Position numbers and translations under genes: made by a program. Positions 34,158 to 47,434 of a DNA stretch of 64,000 nucleotides are shown here, one piece after another. Source of the DNA: Pilaira anomala (taxonomy: Eukaryota > Mucoromycota > Mucoromycetes > Mucorales > Mucoraceae); the NCBI GenBank assembly GCA_025716855.1, contig JAIXMQ010000021.1, forward strand, positions 434,001 through 498,000, in the 5' to 3' direction. The notes beneath the pieces are model-generated. The model had not been told where the DNA came from and did not search any database. It saw nothing but the letters and a program-made list of their open reading frames with translations. Positions within the stretch are counted from its first letter, which is position 1, and each line of letters starts with the position of its first letter.

Positions 34158-37100
34158 TTATTTGAACTTGATGGAGAAACCTTCAGTCAATTCAATATCA
34201 GCGTTCTTGATAACTACAGCACCATCAACCTTTTCCAATTTCAAATTGGTCTTTCCGATACGAGCACTGGAGAGTCTAGCAGCAGACTTACCAACGATAG
34301 TAATAGTACCGATCTTTTCAGCCTTATTGTAACCGAATTTACCCTTAGCAGTCAACTTCTTGTTCTTGTAACTGAATTCAATATCAGAGGATTCCTTAAC
34401 TTCTAAAGACTCACCATCATCAATGTAGAGTCTACCAGTAGATCTATCATTTTCATCGAGTGCAACAATAAGGCTATAATCGGTATCAAAAGTCTCAGAG
34501 ACAGAGTATTTAGGAGTCTTGGTAGGAACAATAGCACCACCACGAATATGGATAGGAATGTGAACCAAAGGAGCATCAAGAGTGACATCCTTAATACCCT
34601 TCTTAACAGTGATAGCCTCATAGTTGTACCAATCATACCAGATACCCTTAGGGAATTGACCAACAACAGAGGTGGCACCTTCCTCAAGAACGGGTGTAAG
34701 AAGAATATCAGTACCAATCAAGATTTGAACATCGTTAGAAGCGAGTTGATTTTGATCAGGGTATTCAAAGTAAAGAGAACGCCAGACACCAGTACCTAAA
34801 CGGTTAGATTCTTCAAATACGGTATACATATAAGGAAGTAAAGCATAACGAGCACCAAGAGCTCTACGGGAAGCTTCAGCAGTACTTTCCCAGACGTAGG
34901 GTTCTTGATTGGCACCACCAATGACGTTATGGTTTCTGGCAAAAGGATAGAAGGCACCAATCGCTTGCCATCTGGTACATAATTCTTCGGTAGCATCTGA
35001 ATTGAAACCACAAACATCGGCTCCAGAGTAGGTAACACCGAATAATTGCATACTGAGAACGGTAGGAAGAGAGACCTTCAAGTAACTCCATAATGAATGG
35101 TTATCACCAGTCCAGTGACCAACATAAGCACCAGAACCAATGAATGTAGAACGACTTAAAACGAAAGGACGGACCTTCTTGTTTTGTTTAATCATGGCCT
35201 AAAAAAAAAAAAAAAAAATCAATGAGTCTTTTGCACATGGTTTTTTTTTCTAAAAAAAAAAAAAAAACCAAAATACTTACTTGACGAGTAATATAACTTT
35301 CAGCATGACCATAAAGATTGTGAATATCATAATGAGGAATACCACCATAGTGAAGAGCAGTAGTAGCTACAGTGACTTCAGAAAGGTTACCAGCACCGTT
35401 ATTAATAGCGTAACCAGGGTAAAGCAAGTTACGTGTTTCACCAGCAGGGTTACCCATCTTGATCAAAGCAGCTTCTTGATCAGCATAATTCTTGGCTTGA
35501 ACATCTTCAGGTAAAGTCCAACGATAAGGTAAGTTACCTGCATCCACCTTTCCACTACCACAAGATCCCAAACAGAAACTAGCAGGTTCGTTCATATCAA
35601 TCCAGAGACCGTCCAAACCAATCAAGTTAACCCAGTCAACGATTTCTTTGGTCCAGTACTCGGTAGCGTTAGGATGCCACCAATCAGGGAAAGTCGTATA
35701 ACCAGGCCAGACTTGACCAATGTAATCTGTACCATCTGGGTTCTTCATAAAGACATCCATTTCAACACCACGAGTATAAGGCGCGTAACTTGTGTTGGTA
35801 GCAATAGCAGGATCAACCATCATAACGTATCTTTGCTTGTTCTTATGAAGGTCTTTACCAAAGTCAACTAAACGATCCAAGGGGAACTTGGCATTATCAA
35901 CAGTGAAATCTTTAGTTTCATCCATGTAATCAATATCGATCCAAGCGGTTTCAACTATATTGCAAAAAAAAAAAAAAGTCAGAATAACGATTAACAAAAA
36001 TTACATCTACATGAATAACTTACGAGGAATATTATGGTCACGATAGTTCTTGACGACGTATTCTACGTGATCAATATCCTTGTAACCATAACGACAATGG
36101 TGCCATCCAAGCATCCAGTGAGAAGGCATCATGGGCTTACCGATCAAGTCAGTGTAAGCAATACTGACTTCATTGGGGTTTCCGGACTTGGGAACAAAGA
36201 AGTAGAAATCGAGGACACCACCAATGACCTTGTAAGTAATTCTTTCTTCAGCAGTAATAACATCCATACCATGACTGGACATAAGTAAAGCAGAATGGGC
36301 TTTTCCGTCACGGATTTCAGTATAATAAGGATGCGAACCATAGATATTACGGTACATACTAAAAAGGTGAAAGTTAGGCTTTTTTATTCGCCTGAGTATA
36401 GAGTATTTTATCACTTACTCATCTGCATTATCACGAGCCCAAATAGTGGTTACGTTCTAAAAAGTTGGTGAGTTTAATACAGTGAATTTTTTAAAAAAAA
36501 AATAGAAAAAAAAAAAAAACTTACTGTAGTACGTCTGAAAGGAGCAGTTACTTCACCAAAACCATAGATGTTCGCATCCTTGGGAACCTTAGTAGAGATT
36601 TCAAGATATTGATCTTCAAAGACAATAGGTAAAGAAGCCGTATCAAAGACAGCTACGCGATCTGATTTACGTACAACCTTGAAACTAAAAGGTTTAGCGG
36701 TATATTGGAAATCATAGTTTGTCTTCTTGGCAAATTTAGTCAATTTGGGTCTCACAAAACCCAATGGAGAGTCTGGAACCAAATGTTGCTTCTTGTCTTT
36801 ATCCGAGATCTACAAAAAAAAAAAAGCGAGGGGAGGGGGGGGGGGTTATTTATAAACATGAGGAGTGTATACGCATCTAAAGTGTTTACCTTGACGTGAA
36901 GTCTATCTTCTGTTTCGTATTCAACATCAACGAGAAGATCTTGAATGGTTTTACCGTACATATCAACACCTTGTTTCTTGGAGTTGAGGGTAAGGGGGAT
37001 TTGAAGACCACCCTTGGTCTTTGAGACCTTTCCTTCCACCTTATAACCTGGAGCAGAAGAACTTACAGCTGTTACATATGAAAAAAAAATTTTGAAGTTA

Positions 37101-37237
37101 ATATATATATATATATTTATAAAAGTGAAAAGGCTAGGTGAAAAGAAGATGCATTTACCATAAGTGGCTTCTGTTTGACAGAGGACAGTTGAAAAGGTAA
37201 GTGCAATAGCGACAAAAATAAAAGATATCTTTGCCAT
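34158..37237 (-). CDS. Secreted GH31 alpha-glucosidase, copy A
   Basis: Releases glucose from the non-reducing ends of maltose, malto-oligosaccharides and starch outside the cell. Seven exons (37237-37159, 37068-36890, 36809-36525, 36456-36419, 36358-36024, 35954-35281, 35198-34158) join to 876 aa. An N-terminal signal peptide ends near residue 20 (AIALTFSTVLCQ). The GH31 nucleophile Asp sits in DGLWIDMNEPASF and the acid/base Asp in GHWTGDNHSLW. The usual GH31 N-terminal beta-sandwich, barrel and C-terminal beta domains fill the length. Exon lengths equal those of copy B at 54601-57739 except exon 2, which is one codon shorter (KKQGVD versus KKQEGVD). The protein is nearly identical to copy B. 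Promoter blocks are shared as well. Confidence 0.95.
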
Positions 37238-37375
37238 TTTTATGTAATGTTGTTTTCAATAAAGAAAAAAGGAAAAAAAAAAAAATGAAAATATGGGTTC
37301 TTATTTATATTGTTTTTGTAACCCAACAATTGCATAAACGACTAGAGGAATGCAATCTAAACGAAACAAAATACA

Positions 37376-37700
37376 TTTTTTCCCGGTCTGACAAAAGAAA
37401 AGGTAGTTAAATCTTTCGAACACTATAATATTTCCCTGTCTCTTTTCTCCTCTCTAGCTCTTGTGTTATTTACCAGTTTCCCGACTAAAAAAAAAGAAAT
37501 TAACTTAATTCTGAGATACAAATAAATGTAACTTGATCTCTTTTTATGATAGGCCGAGAACTTTTCACGCGTTGTGAGTTATTAAAAAAAAATGGGATTC
37601 TTTCTCTAATGGCAATTTTCTTACGTCAGTATCGATCTTGGAGGCCAATACTCTCTTTCATGGAATCGAAGTCAAATCGGGAAGGGATTTTTTTTTTTTT
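37376..37700 (-). promoter_or_regulatory. Promoter blocks shared with alpha-glucosidase copy B
   Basis: Reading toward the gene, three blocks match the copy B promoter in the same order. They are GAGATCAAGTTACATTTATT (37540-37521, continuing to 37515), TAGTCGGGAAACTGGTAA (37487-37470) and GTCAGACCGGGAAAAA (37392-37377). Two of them contain CGGGAAA. A TATAAATAAGAA-like element lies nearer the start. Similarity extends further upstream in patches to about 37.7 kb. The conserved blocks are good candidates for binding sites of a carbon-source regulator, but no factor is implied by the sequence alone. Confidence 0.6.
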
Positions 37701-38534
37701 ATTTTGACACATTTCAAAATAAAACAAGGTTATGCACAATAAGTTAAAAAGTGTAAAAAAAGTAGATAGAAAATAGATAAACAAATATACACACTAAATA
37801 ATAATTTTTTTTTTCGCGTGAGAGAGTAATAAGATCAGGAAATAAGTTGAATTTTTTAATCAAATAAAACTAATTTGTAATTCCAAATATCATTACAATT
37901 CAGTGTTTTCCCGGAGGTACAATTTGCATATTCGATCACCTGTCCTTGTAGTGAAATACGGGGGGAAAAAAACTCTCCCATCCTGTCAAAGAAGCATAAT
38001 TTTCGGTACATCCTTTTTATGATTTCCAGTCTTTTTTAAGGGTGAGAAAAAAAATTTTTCTTTTTTCCTTGGGAACGGAATATACTGGAAATGATCAACG
38101 AACGTTCGATAAAAAAAAAAAAACCTCCCAAGATCAACTTTTCTTATGTACTTGGATATATTAGGCACATCGTTCCTGATATATTCTTTTTTCTTATATT
38201 TCTTTTCTATATTTCACTATGACGCTTTCTTTTTTTTTTTATGTACATGATATATTTTCTATAATTTAAAATGAAAGACCTTATATATATTTTTTCCCTC
38301 ACCTAATTTTTCCGTTACGGAGTGTCCTTTTTTTTTTTTTTTTTTCCACCGCTTAAGTCGTGCGTATAAACAGCACTTCTCAAATCAAAAAAAAAAAAAA
38401 AGAGAGAGACTAGATGCATACCCTCTCTCGTATTTTACAATATATACATAATATACAGGGTGAAAAATTCGCGTGAGAAGTATTTTTTTTTACAAACTAA
38501 CCCAAAACAATCATTTTATTTTTTTTTAAAATAT
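37701..38534. other. Intergenic between BZZ1 and alpha-glucosidase copy A
   Basis: Homopolymer-rich, with several A or T runs above ten bases and no coding frame. It contains the distal promoter of copy A and the 3' flank of the BZZ1-like gene. Confidence 0.5.
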
Positions 38535-40457
38535 TCAGGTTGCATTGACATAATTGGCAGGAAAAATACCAGATTGACCATTCAATGTACCTTCCCACCA
38601 CCCACTATCATCCTTTTTCGTAACTACGATTGTATCCCCTTGTCTAATATTCAATTCTTCTGCATTGACCGCTTCAAAATCATAAAGAGCAACTACCATT
38701 TCTGGTACGACCGAGGGGGGTGCTGGCGCTGGCGGCGCTGGCGCTTGCGGTGGTGCTACTGCTGCTGCTGGTGCTGGTGGTGAAGGTGTCATAGGTGTAT
38801 TCTCTTCCATGGAACGGGTATCTTCCAAGTACTCGACATAATTTGCAGGAATTAATCCAATTCGATTTCCGAGTTGTGCTTTAATCCATCCTGTACCATC
38901 ATCCTGTTCCACAATATGTAATAAATCACCTTCTGTTATGCTTAGCTCATCTGCGTTTTGTGCTTCATAGTTATAAATGGAACGAAGTTCTGCTGTGGTA
39001 GATGATATCGGTGCCTGTTGTTGTGTAATAGTAGTAGTAGGAGGAGGTGAATAATTCGTATAACTAGAGGTCGTGGGTGCAATGGATACTGCGCCTGTAG
39101 ACATAGTACGCGTGGATTCATTAAAACTTGGTTTCCTAACAGATCGAATACTTGGAGCAGTCAAGATGGAAACATTGCTTGAGGATATACTGGGTTGTGG
39201 GTTGATTTGGCCCTTGACTTTACTACAATTGGGTGCAACCTTCATTTCACATTTTGCATGACAATTGAAACCACATGCTCTACAAGTGAATCCTTTATTG
39301 GATATTCCCCACATAGTTCCTTTACAATAATCACATGATGTTGGAATAGTAAATGATGAAGATTTGAAATCATGGTTTTGTGCTCGTAAACCATCATCTA
39401 TATATATATATTTTTTTTTTAAAAATTTAATTTCTTTCTATCATACGTTTTTTTTTTTTTTTTTTGGGGAGGAACTTACCACCAATATTCTTTATGATTA
39501 AATCTACTTCACTTTTTGTTCTCACTTTTTGTGTTGATAATAAAGTAATATCTCGAATAAGCTCCATTAATTTCTAAAGTTTTAAATTATAAGTAAAATC
39601 TAAATGGATGTGAGCCCCCCCCCCTTCTTCCTCCCTTAATCTACCTCCTTTGACTTATCATAATCTGGTGAAGCTTTATTTTCTATTGATCCAACTAAAG
39701 ATTCTATTTTATTCAATTCAGTTGATTTCTTTGATAAATCATCACCCAAGATATCCAATTGTTTACGATCCTTCATTAATTTATTGTTCAAGAAAATAAC
39801 AGCTGCATCATTCGCTACTAAATTATCATCCTAATTGTTTTTTTTATGTGAGTATATATATATATAAATGATTTTTTTTTTTTTTTACTCTGTCAATGAT
39901 CGTCTCGGCTGCATTTGCTCCACCGTTCCAGGGCATAAAAGTAAATTGAACATTTGCAGCTCTTTCAGTTGCATCCGAGTTACCTAACGCACTACGAATA
40001 AATACTCCAGCATCAATCTCCGGATCCAAGGATTCAATTGAAACCAAGGTATCATCATGACATTTTTGTACGGTGGTTAATAAATTGGTTTCAAGGTCAA
40101 TATAATGTTTTAAAATCGATTTCAATGCGAGTATACGATTTGCATCTAAATCTTGTAAATGCTAAATAGATAATGATGAAATATGGGAATAAGATACTGG
40201 GTTTCATCGTCCGTGATATCATTTTTTCCACTTACGTCTGCCAAGATTGGAACATCTTCTTCAAAGTACTTTGATCTTTCAGCATTCGCAACACCGATGG
40301 ATAATAAATATAAATTCTAATATATATAGAATTGGGTAAATACAAACAAAAATAATGCCAAGTTAAATGTTTACCTTTTTATTATCACAATCCAAAATGG
40401 CATTTTCTAATTGTCTTTGAACCTGGAGAATTATAACAATAAATAAATAAATAAATA

Positions 40458-40491
<34 letters not shown>

Positions 40492-41273
40492 TTATCTTGA
40501 TCTCCAGATTTATTTAATTTCGCCTTCAGATTTTCTATCTCAACGCATGATTCATCATACAATTGCTTTGCTTTATCCTTTTCAGCATAAGTTTTGTCTC
40601 GTTCATTTTTTAATTTTTGATAGAATGCAGCATGCTACTTATATAAAAAAAAAAAGAAAGCCTTGTTTAAAAAAAAAAAAAAAAAAAAAAAGGGGGAGGA
40701 AGAACAAGTAAAAAAAAATACGATATTACCTTCTTTCGAGCATCTTCTTTTCTACTTGCTACACCTCTTAAAGAATCCACTACCATATTATTCAAATCAT
40801 CCACTAACTTGAGTCTACTTTTAGCTACAAGAGAAGTTTGATTTAAAAGTTGACACCAAGCTATAGAAGTTGTACTATAGTAATTTTTTTTTTTTTAGCA
40901 TATAAAAAAAAAAAAAAAGGGAGAGAGAAAAAGATGAACGCTTCTTTTTTTTTTTTTACCTTGAACTATCTTCCCAATCCCAATCGTCTTGTTGTGAATC
41001 GATACCAGGTGTAGTAGCTACGTTCTTTTTACTTGACTTGTATTTCTTTGTCAAGTTTTCGAGTTTTTGAGCATATTCACGTTCAATACTACTCTTGTCT
41101 TTTATAAAGTTACGAAACTGTGTTAACGATTGAATTCCATCGCCAACATAGGTTAATATAGAAGGTATTTGGTCCTTTTTTAATAAAAAGATGAGTCTTT
41201 TTTTTTTTATATAAGTTATTTTTTTTTTTTTTTTTTTTTTTAGTTTTACCTTCAAGTCTGCACCAAACGTCAT
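38535..41273 (-). CDS. BZZ1: Bzz1-like F-BAR/C1/SH3 actin regulator
   Basis: Links membrane curvature to Arp2/3-driven actin assembly at endocytic sites by binding WASP (Las17). Ten exons join in phase to 690 aa: 41273-41250, 41174-40960, 40874-40730, 40634-40491, 40422-40375, 40316-40236, 40161-39889, 39830-39645, 39573-39480, 39397-38535. Order of domains: F-BAR (about 1-270, with YVGDGIQSLTQFRNFIKDKS and EREYAQKLENL), coiled coil, a C1 zinc domain (about 412-461, HDFKSSS...CDYCKGTMWG and CRACGFNCHAKC), and two SH3 domains (about 541-594 and 636-690), each with ALYDF-type and PANYV motifs. A Pro/Ala-rich linker separates the SH3 domains. The first exon encodes just eight residues. Intron starts are often GTAAAA followed by A runs. 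Confidence 0.93.
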
Positions 41274-41476
41274 TATTAAAAAAAAAAAGAAAAAAAAGGT
41301 GAAATAATAATAAAAAAAATACAAAGCCTTTTATGGAATTTTATGTTTGTACTCTGCTGATCTGAGGCTTAAAAAAGAAAAGGGTGACATTTTTTATATG
41401 TATTATGTACAGATTGTTTTTTATTTTATACAATTAGTTTGTTATTAAAAAAAAAAAGGGTTTTTTTTTTAAAAAG

Positions 41477-42413
41477 TTATTGATCATAATAAGCAGAAAG
41501 TTGTTCCAAGATATCGGATTGAACCAAAGTAAAGAAATCCATAAATTGAACATGAAGCTCCATTAATAAATTGGTTCGAAGTTCAGATACATGTTGTCTC
41601 AAGAAATCAACTTGTAAAGCAGAGACACTAAACCTTGACTTCATCTTAGGTTTACCCAAGAAGAAGAGACGCAATGCATACTTTTTTAAGAAATCATACG
41701 TAGAATATAAAATAGCCATTTTCTTTTGAATTGTATTACTTTTCACTGATACAACTCCTTCATCCAATATGCAGTGATTCATTAAATCCATCTTGACCAT
41801 CTCTAATAATTCATAACTATCAATCTCTTCAATCAATTTCTTGGCTACAATCCCATTAAATGAAGATAAAAATGACATGATCAATTCTTCTTGATCTGTA
41901 CTGCGTGTTAATAATCTTGGATTCCATATCGTATGCCAATGCAATGTAATAATATTCTCAATCGATTGATATACTTTAGCATTCATTGCTTGAACATGTT
42001 TACCAATAATTGTTGGCATCTTTAAAAGTTGTTTATCTTTTTTAAAAAAGAGGAGTGAGTTGGCTGTATATCTAATTATTTTCTCTTAATCATTTACCTG
42101 TAAGTGGTTCTTCTAAGCCTAATGATGCTGCTTGTGCATCAAGTATCTTACGCTTATAATCTGTTGGAAGATGAATCAAGTTTAATAACAAGTCTTCACT
42201 TTCACTACTGAATGTAGTATCCACAATGCCTTCATAATGTTCTGTTATGCTTGCAAAAATATCGTATTCTCGTGACATGAACCAAACATCTTCTTCACTT
42301 GTATTATACACTTTGACTTGGTCTTGATAAAATGTGGTTTGTTGGATTGGAAGTGCATAATTAGTTAGAACAAAACTAGACATAAATCCTAATAGAGTAA
42401 CAAAGAAAATCAT
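41477..42413 (-). CDS. Secreted protein of unknown function
   Basis: Two exons (42413-42098, 42036-41477) join to 291 aa. The N-terminus MIFFVTLLGFMSSFVLTNYA is a clear signal peptide, with cleavage near residue 20, and no further membrane segment is evident. The mature part is helical in character, with many Leu/Glu/Lys residues (for example LIEEIDSYELLEMVKMDLMN), and is poor in Cys. No family recognised. It follows the BZZ1-like gene on the same strand, about 200 bp from that gene's start. Confidence 0.75.
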
Positions 42414-43222
42414 TTTTTTTTTTTTTTTAAAAAAATAAAATAAAGAGAGATGGAAATGTATATGATTAAAAAATTGAAATTTCGAAAATAGACGGGTGCT
42501 TTATATAGAAAATAGAATAGTCCTATGACGGATGCAGAACTTTGGTTGATCTTAAATCATCTCCCCACCACCCCTCAATTTTTTTTTTTTTTTTTTTTGA
42601 TATATGTATGCGTTTTTACTTGTATTTTTTTTTTTAAAAAAAGATAAAATATATAAAGATGATCACAATCGGAAATATACGATACAAAAATACAGCTTGT
42701 TATGATACAGATCAAAAGCTATTGTACCATTTATGTAACAATTCTGGAACATAACAATAACACGTAAAAAAAAAAAAAGGAGGGGGGGAACGCCTGTGTG
42801 CTTAGTTGTTTATATATATAAATAAAGAAAATCTCTTTATTTGTTTTATTTTCCCTTGCCGAGGTTCACATCAAAGGAACCTGTCTTCAACAACAGCTGC
42901 AAAAAAAAATTTTTTTTTTTTATTGATACATAAAATCCCTTTTTATATTAGAGCGAGATTATTTTTGGACTTTATTAACAGGTTGCAAATAAATAAAAAA
43001 AAAAAAGCAGGGGGAAATAATTCTTAAAAAAAAAAGAAAAAAGAGGGAGATGTGCGTTGTATAAAACTATGTGAGTTTGGGCATATATAAATTTTTTTTT
43101 TTTTTTTTTTTTTTTTCGCGGTAAGTAATAGTTGATGATTCATCTTTTTAAAAAAGATGACATAAAAAAAATAAAAATAAAATGAAATGCATATATATTT
43201 GTACATAAAAAAAAAAAGAAAC
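42414..43222. other. Intergenic, homopolymer-rich
   Basis: About 800 bp dominated by A and T runs (including a 26-base T run near 43091-43116). It probably holds the promoter of the secreted protein gene and the 3' UTR of MMS19. No coding frame of convincing composition. Confidence 0.5.
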
Positions 43223-46200
43223 TTATTTTCCAATCGCGTACCTATAATTCAAAAGAATAAATAAATAAAAAAAGTATACATTTTTTTTTTTTTTTACAAA
43301 AAAACTTTACCATTTCTCTCTACAATCGACAGCATGTTTACGCACAAGTCGTTTCTTATCATCAAGAGCCACGGAAAGCTCTTTAACAACCGACGGTTTA
43401 AATGGAGACAAAGTATCCGGTTTACCCTGACTGGATAAACTCGACAGACACGCCAAGGCCATGATTCGAATGTGAGCCGATGTATGTTTACTAAGTCTCA
43501 AAAGTGCATGAATAAAAGATCCAAGATGTTGTACCACCGTTTCTTGAGCATCCGGTACAATGGCTTGTGCAACAGGTAGCATAGAGGATATTAAGTTCAT
43601 GTCGTGTGACGATAAAGCAACAATGATCGGCAGCATTAACTAATTGTTTATGACATCAGTTTATATATATATAAAAACCCTTCTTTTTTTATATCTTATA
43701 CTTTACCCTTGGGATTTCATTTGTTGCTACTTGGGCTGGAATATTTTGTAAAAGATGGGATAAGGCTAAAAGGTAATTGATTTGCACGCCTACATATCGT
43801 TTTTTTTTTAATTAATGCAAAATACAATAATTTTTTTTTTTTTTTTTTTTTTTTACCTGGTTGAAGAATACTAACGGATTCAGAACATTGTAATAGTTTT
43901 CTAAAACAATGAGTAAATACGCGTTGTCTAAATAATATCTAATGAAAATAAAAAAAAATTTAGTGTTTAAAAAAAATAATAATAATAATAATAGGGAGTC
44001 AAATATGTATATACTTTACAGATACAGTCGCGTGAGATGATTTTGTTAATATTAAATCGTCTTGATGTAATAAAGTAATAAAACTTTCCGCTGCATCTTT
44101 ACCCAAGTCAGCAGAACCACACAACTTGATGATACTGTCCAGCAGTTCAAACCCATATCGATGGCCTCTAATTATAAGTGCTTTCACCATCTTTTTTTTT
44201 TTAAAGTGTTAATAATAAAAAAAAAAAGCTTTCATCTTCACACTCAATAAACCTTACCCATACTAAAAGAACAAACGTTGATCTCTTTTTATTCATATCA
44301 CCTTCATTTTCTACTATCGGTAACAAGTCATTGGTTATCACCTTTTGAATACATTGGATAATATCGTCTACATATATATATATACGTAAATAATTGAATT
44401 GACACACATACATACATTTTTTTACTGTTACCGTTTGTCCATTTATTCACAATAGAGGCTACGATCTTAGATAAAGCTAACCTCCTTGAATCACTACTTG
44501 TTTCGATCGCAGCCTGTATTAATCTTTCTAAAAACGCGGGTAAACTGTCCAAGGATAATTTAACTTCCTTACAGCAATTACCAATCAATGCAGTAAATAA
44601 TAAAGTAATATCCACTTTTACATTTGTCTTTTTATAAAACGAAACATTTTAGTCTTTTTTTTTTTTCCATACCTACATACTATAAAATATATATTTTACC
44701 TTGGTTGGCTCAAATATACAAAGTGTGTTATTTTCAATAGTGTGTCGATCAAAAGAAGTAGGTACACTTGAAAAGTCATTATTCACAAATAACTTGATTG
44801 AATCATTGATAGACAATTGTTGATCACTGTACAGTACAAATATATTTTGGTTTAAGACACGATTTTTTTTTTTTTAATTTATGTACATCTTAATTTACCT
44901 TGGTGTAGATAGACGTGTTGTAATAGCAGCAATCATTGCAAAGATTTCAATTAATTTATCATCCAAGTACCATGCATTCGGTACACCCATGGCAGCCGAA
45001 ATACATTTGATCAAAATACCTGGTAACACTACTTTTTGTCCTACTGTCAAAGCCTCCTTATCCTTGGCTGATGCCATTTTATAGATATAAAGTAAAGTCG
45101 ATGCAATCTCATGCACATACGTTGTATTTTCTTTCCCTATGAATAATAAAAAAAAAAGCATTTTTTTTTTTTTTAAAAAAAAAACAACAACCTCCTGATT
45201 TTTTTTTTCTTTTTCTTACTTACCAATGGTTCCACAAGCATAATCTAATTTGTTTAAAAGAGGATGAATGACAATATTAAAAACAGCAGGATGAGCCGCC
45301 AATACAGTGATAGGATCTAAAGTATCTCTATAAGAATCGGGTACATGGATAGGATTTTCAGGACAAGGTAATCCTTGCAAGAGAACAGGAAACGTCAATT
45401 GACTTAACACGATGGGGTATAATTTAGTCACAACACCAAGCGTAGTTAATGCTTGAGATCGAAGTGATTTCTCCTTGGCCATCAATTGACCTGTCAATTG
45501 TTTCACCACCAGATTGACTTCTTCTCCTTTTAAAAATTGTTTCATCAACACCATTTCATGGATACCTTGTAAACTTGCTTCCTTTAATACCGTATCCGAT
45601 GTATCGTTTAAAGACAAGATAAATATTGATACAATTTGTTGTTTATACATCAATAAAGGTGTTTGAAAATCACGATCTAAAAAAAAAAAAAAAGAAACAT
45701 ATAATGTTAATATTTCAAATACGACAAAAAAAAAAAAAAAAAAAAACTATACTCCTTTATATATACCGTAACCAATATCTTCTACTGATCCATATAATTT
45801 CTTACTCGCTAATAAAAGTTCTGTCAAGATATCCAAAATTGCCTTTTTACGAATAGCAGGATCGGTCGATTGATACTGTTGATAAATAATCGGTAAAGCA
45901 GTATGTGTCACGGAAGTACAAGCGGGATCAGAAGCAGAAGCAGCCGCTCTCAAAATATAAGCAGCCGATCTCGCATTTTTCAATTCGGGTTCTTTTAATT
46001 CACCCACACAGTGTTGTAAAAGAGAATCAATCGCTTTCTCTACTGGATCTCGAATATTCGCAATACTAATCCCTGTACCTAACGTCGCCACCACATGATG
46101 GATGGTCTCTAAAGCCACTTCCACCATACCTGACTCCGATCCTTGATACACGACCTTCACCAAGGCATCAAACAAGTCTTGTGCATGAGGTAATATCGCG

Positions 46201-47277
46201 TGCGCTCCATAAGCCGGTGCACATAACCCAATCGTCTCCATCACATCTTTTTTAGCTCGCCCCGTAGTCGTCATAAGTTTCTCAATGAGTAAAGGTGTAG
46301 CGTAGTAAGCAAAATAAGGTGTAGACGCTAAACACTTTCGAAGACTTTGTTTTAAATCCTCTGTCGTGATCGTGAAGGGTTCGTTGCTGTTGTTCGTAGG
46401 GGAGCTGGCAAAACTAATGGGGAAATAACAGAATACGATTTCAAAGAGGTCTTCGATATGACGCGAAATATCGAATCGGTCCATGATCGTACGTATAAGT
46501 TCAAATGCTACAAGTAAATTACGTGGATCCTTTTCTCCATCCATACAATTTATAAATCCGCTAATAAAGTTAGTTTTAGATCTTTGGATTTCTATTTGTT
46601 GTTTAGTCAGTTTTTTTTTGTTTTGTGTGTGTGTGTGTGTGTGTGTTTTTTTTTTTTTTTTACCTGATGCATATTTATCAATTGCTTTTTTTAGTATCGT
46701 TAATATCTTGAATCGACTCTGTTGTGGTAATTTCTTGACCTTGATACTAGAAAATACACTAAAAATTTTTTTACATGTGTCAAAATATATTTTTTTTTTT
46801 TTTTTTTTTTTTGAATAGGGACTTTACGCATTGCAAACTTGAAGAACATCAGCACTAGAAATATTCTCTGTACTCATCAAGACCAAGTAAATGTCAATAC
46901 AACGAGGTACAAGTGCGGGATCGTTTATTCGGTTGCCAATAAACTGAATAATAGCAGTAACTACACATTTTTTTTTTTTTTTTTTGGAGAAGCGCAAGAA
47001 GTTAAAAAAAAAAAAACATATATATACTTTATATATTTATTCTGTCAGCACCACTACTTACTGGTAGAAGAATCAAGAGCAGACTGACTCGGTGTTACTA
47101 CTTGAGCTAAAAGGTCGATACCTATATCATTTATATAAATTAGATAAGTTCTTTTTTTTTAACTGAAACTTTTTTTTTTCTTTACATTTCGTTCTACAAG
47201 TTGAATCGTCTTCTTTCCAAAAAGAAGCAAGATGAGCTAATATATCTTCCAGTCCTGTCACATTCTTTGTCGAATCT

Positions 47278-47310
<33 letters not shown>

Positions 47311-47434
47311 AACATAAAAAAAACCCAAAAAGTTATTTAGGTATCTTACAAAGTAAAACATAAGCTAAAAGAGAAGGGTCGACTTCAGTCTTCTCGGATT
47401 GAAACCAGTCTCTTAATAATTGTATAATATCCAT
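43223..47434 (-). CDS. MMS19: MMS19, cytosolic Fe-S protein assembly targeting factor
   Basis: HEAT-repeat adaptor of the CIA complex that hands Fe-S clusters to DNA repair and replication enzymes. Sixteen exons join in phase to 1031 aa (human: about 1030): 47434-47350, 47275-47186, 47121-47062, 46960-46828, 46758-46664, 46591-45767, 45676-45224, 45136-44899, 44826-44700, 44627-44432, 44367-44258, 44190-44020, 43938-43857, 43789-43707, 43639-43311, 43241-43223. Hallmarks are the MMS19 N-terminal block MDGEKDPRNLLVAFELI, LFEIVFCYFPISF, LKQSLRKCLASTPYFA, and the C-terminal block LSVALDDKKRLVRKHAVDCR. The last exon has only 19 nt and adds YAIGK after the Trp; reading through the donor would instead stop directly after Trp. 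Intron 5 uses the AG before 46591, the only one that keeps phase. Confidence 0.93.

Noticed and set aside
34158..37237. Long shadow frames on the opposite strand and in other frames of both alpha-glucosidase copies
   Set aside because: They mirror the real exons and have no independent evidence.
46540..46600. Acceptors at 46567 (TTATTAG) and 46582 (CAAAG) for MMS19 exon 6
   Set aside because: Neither keeps the reading frame with exon 5. The AG before 46591 does, and it adds plausible sequence before the conserved GFINCMDGEKDP block.
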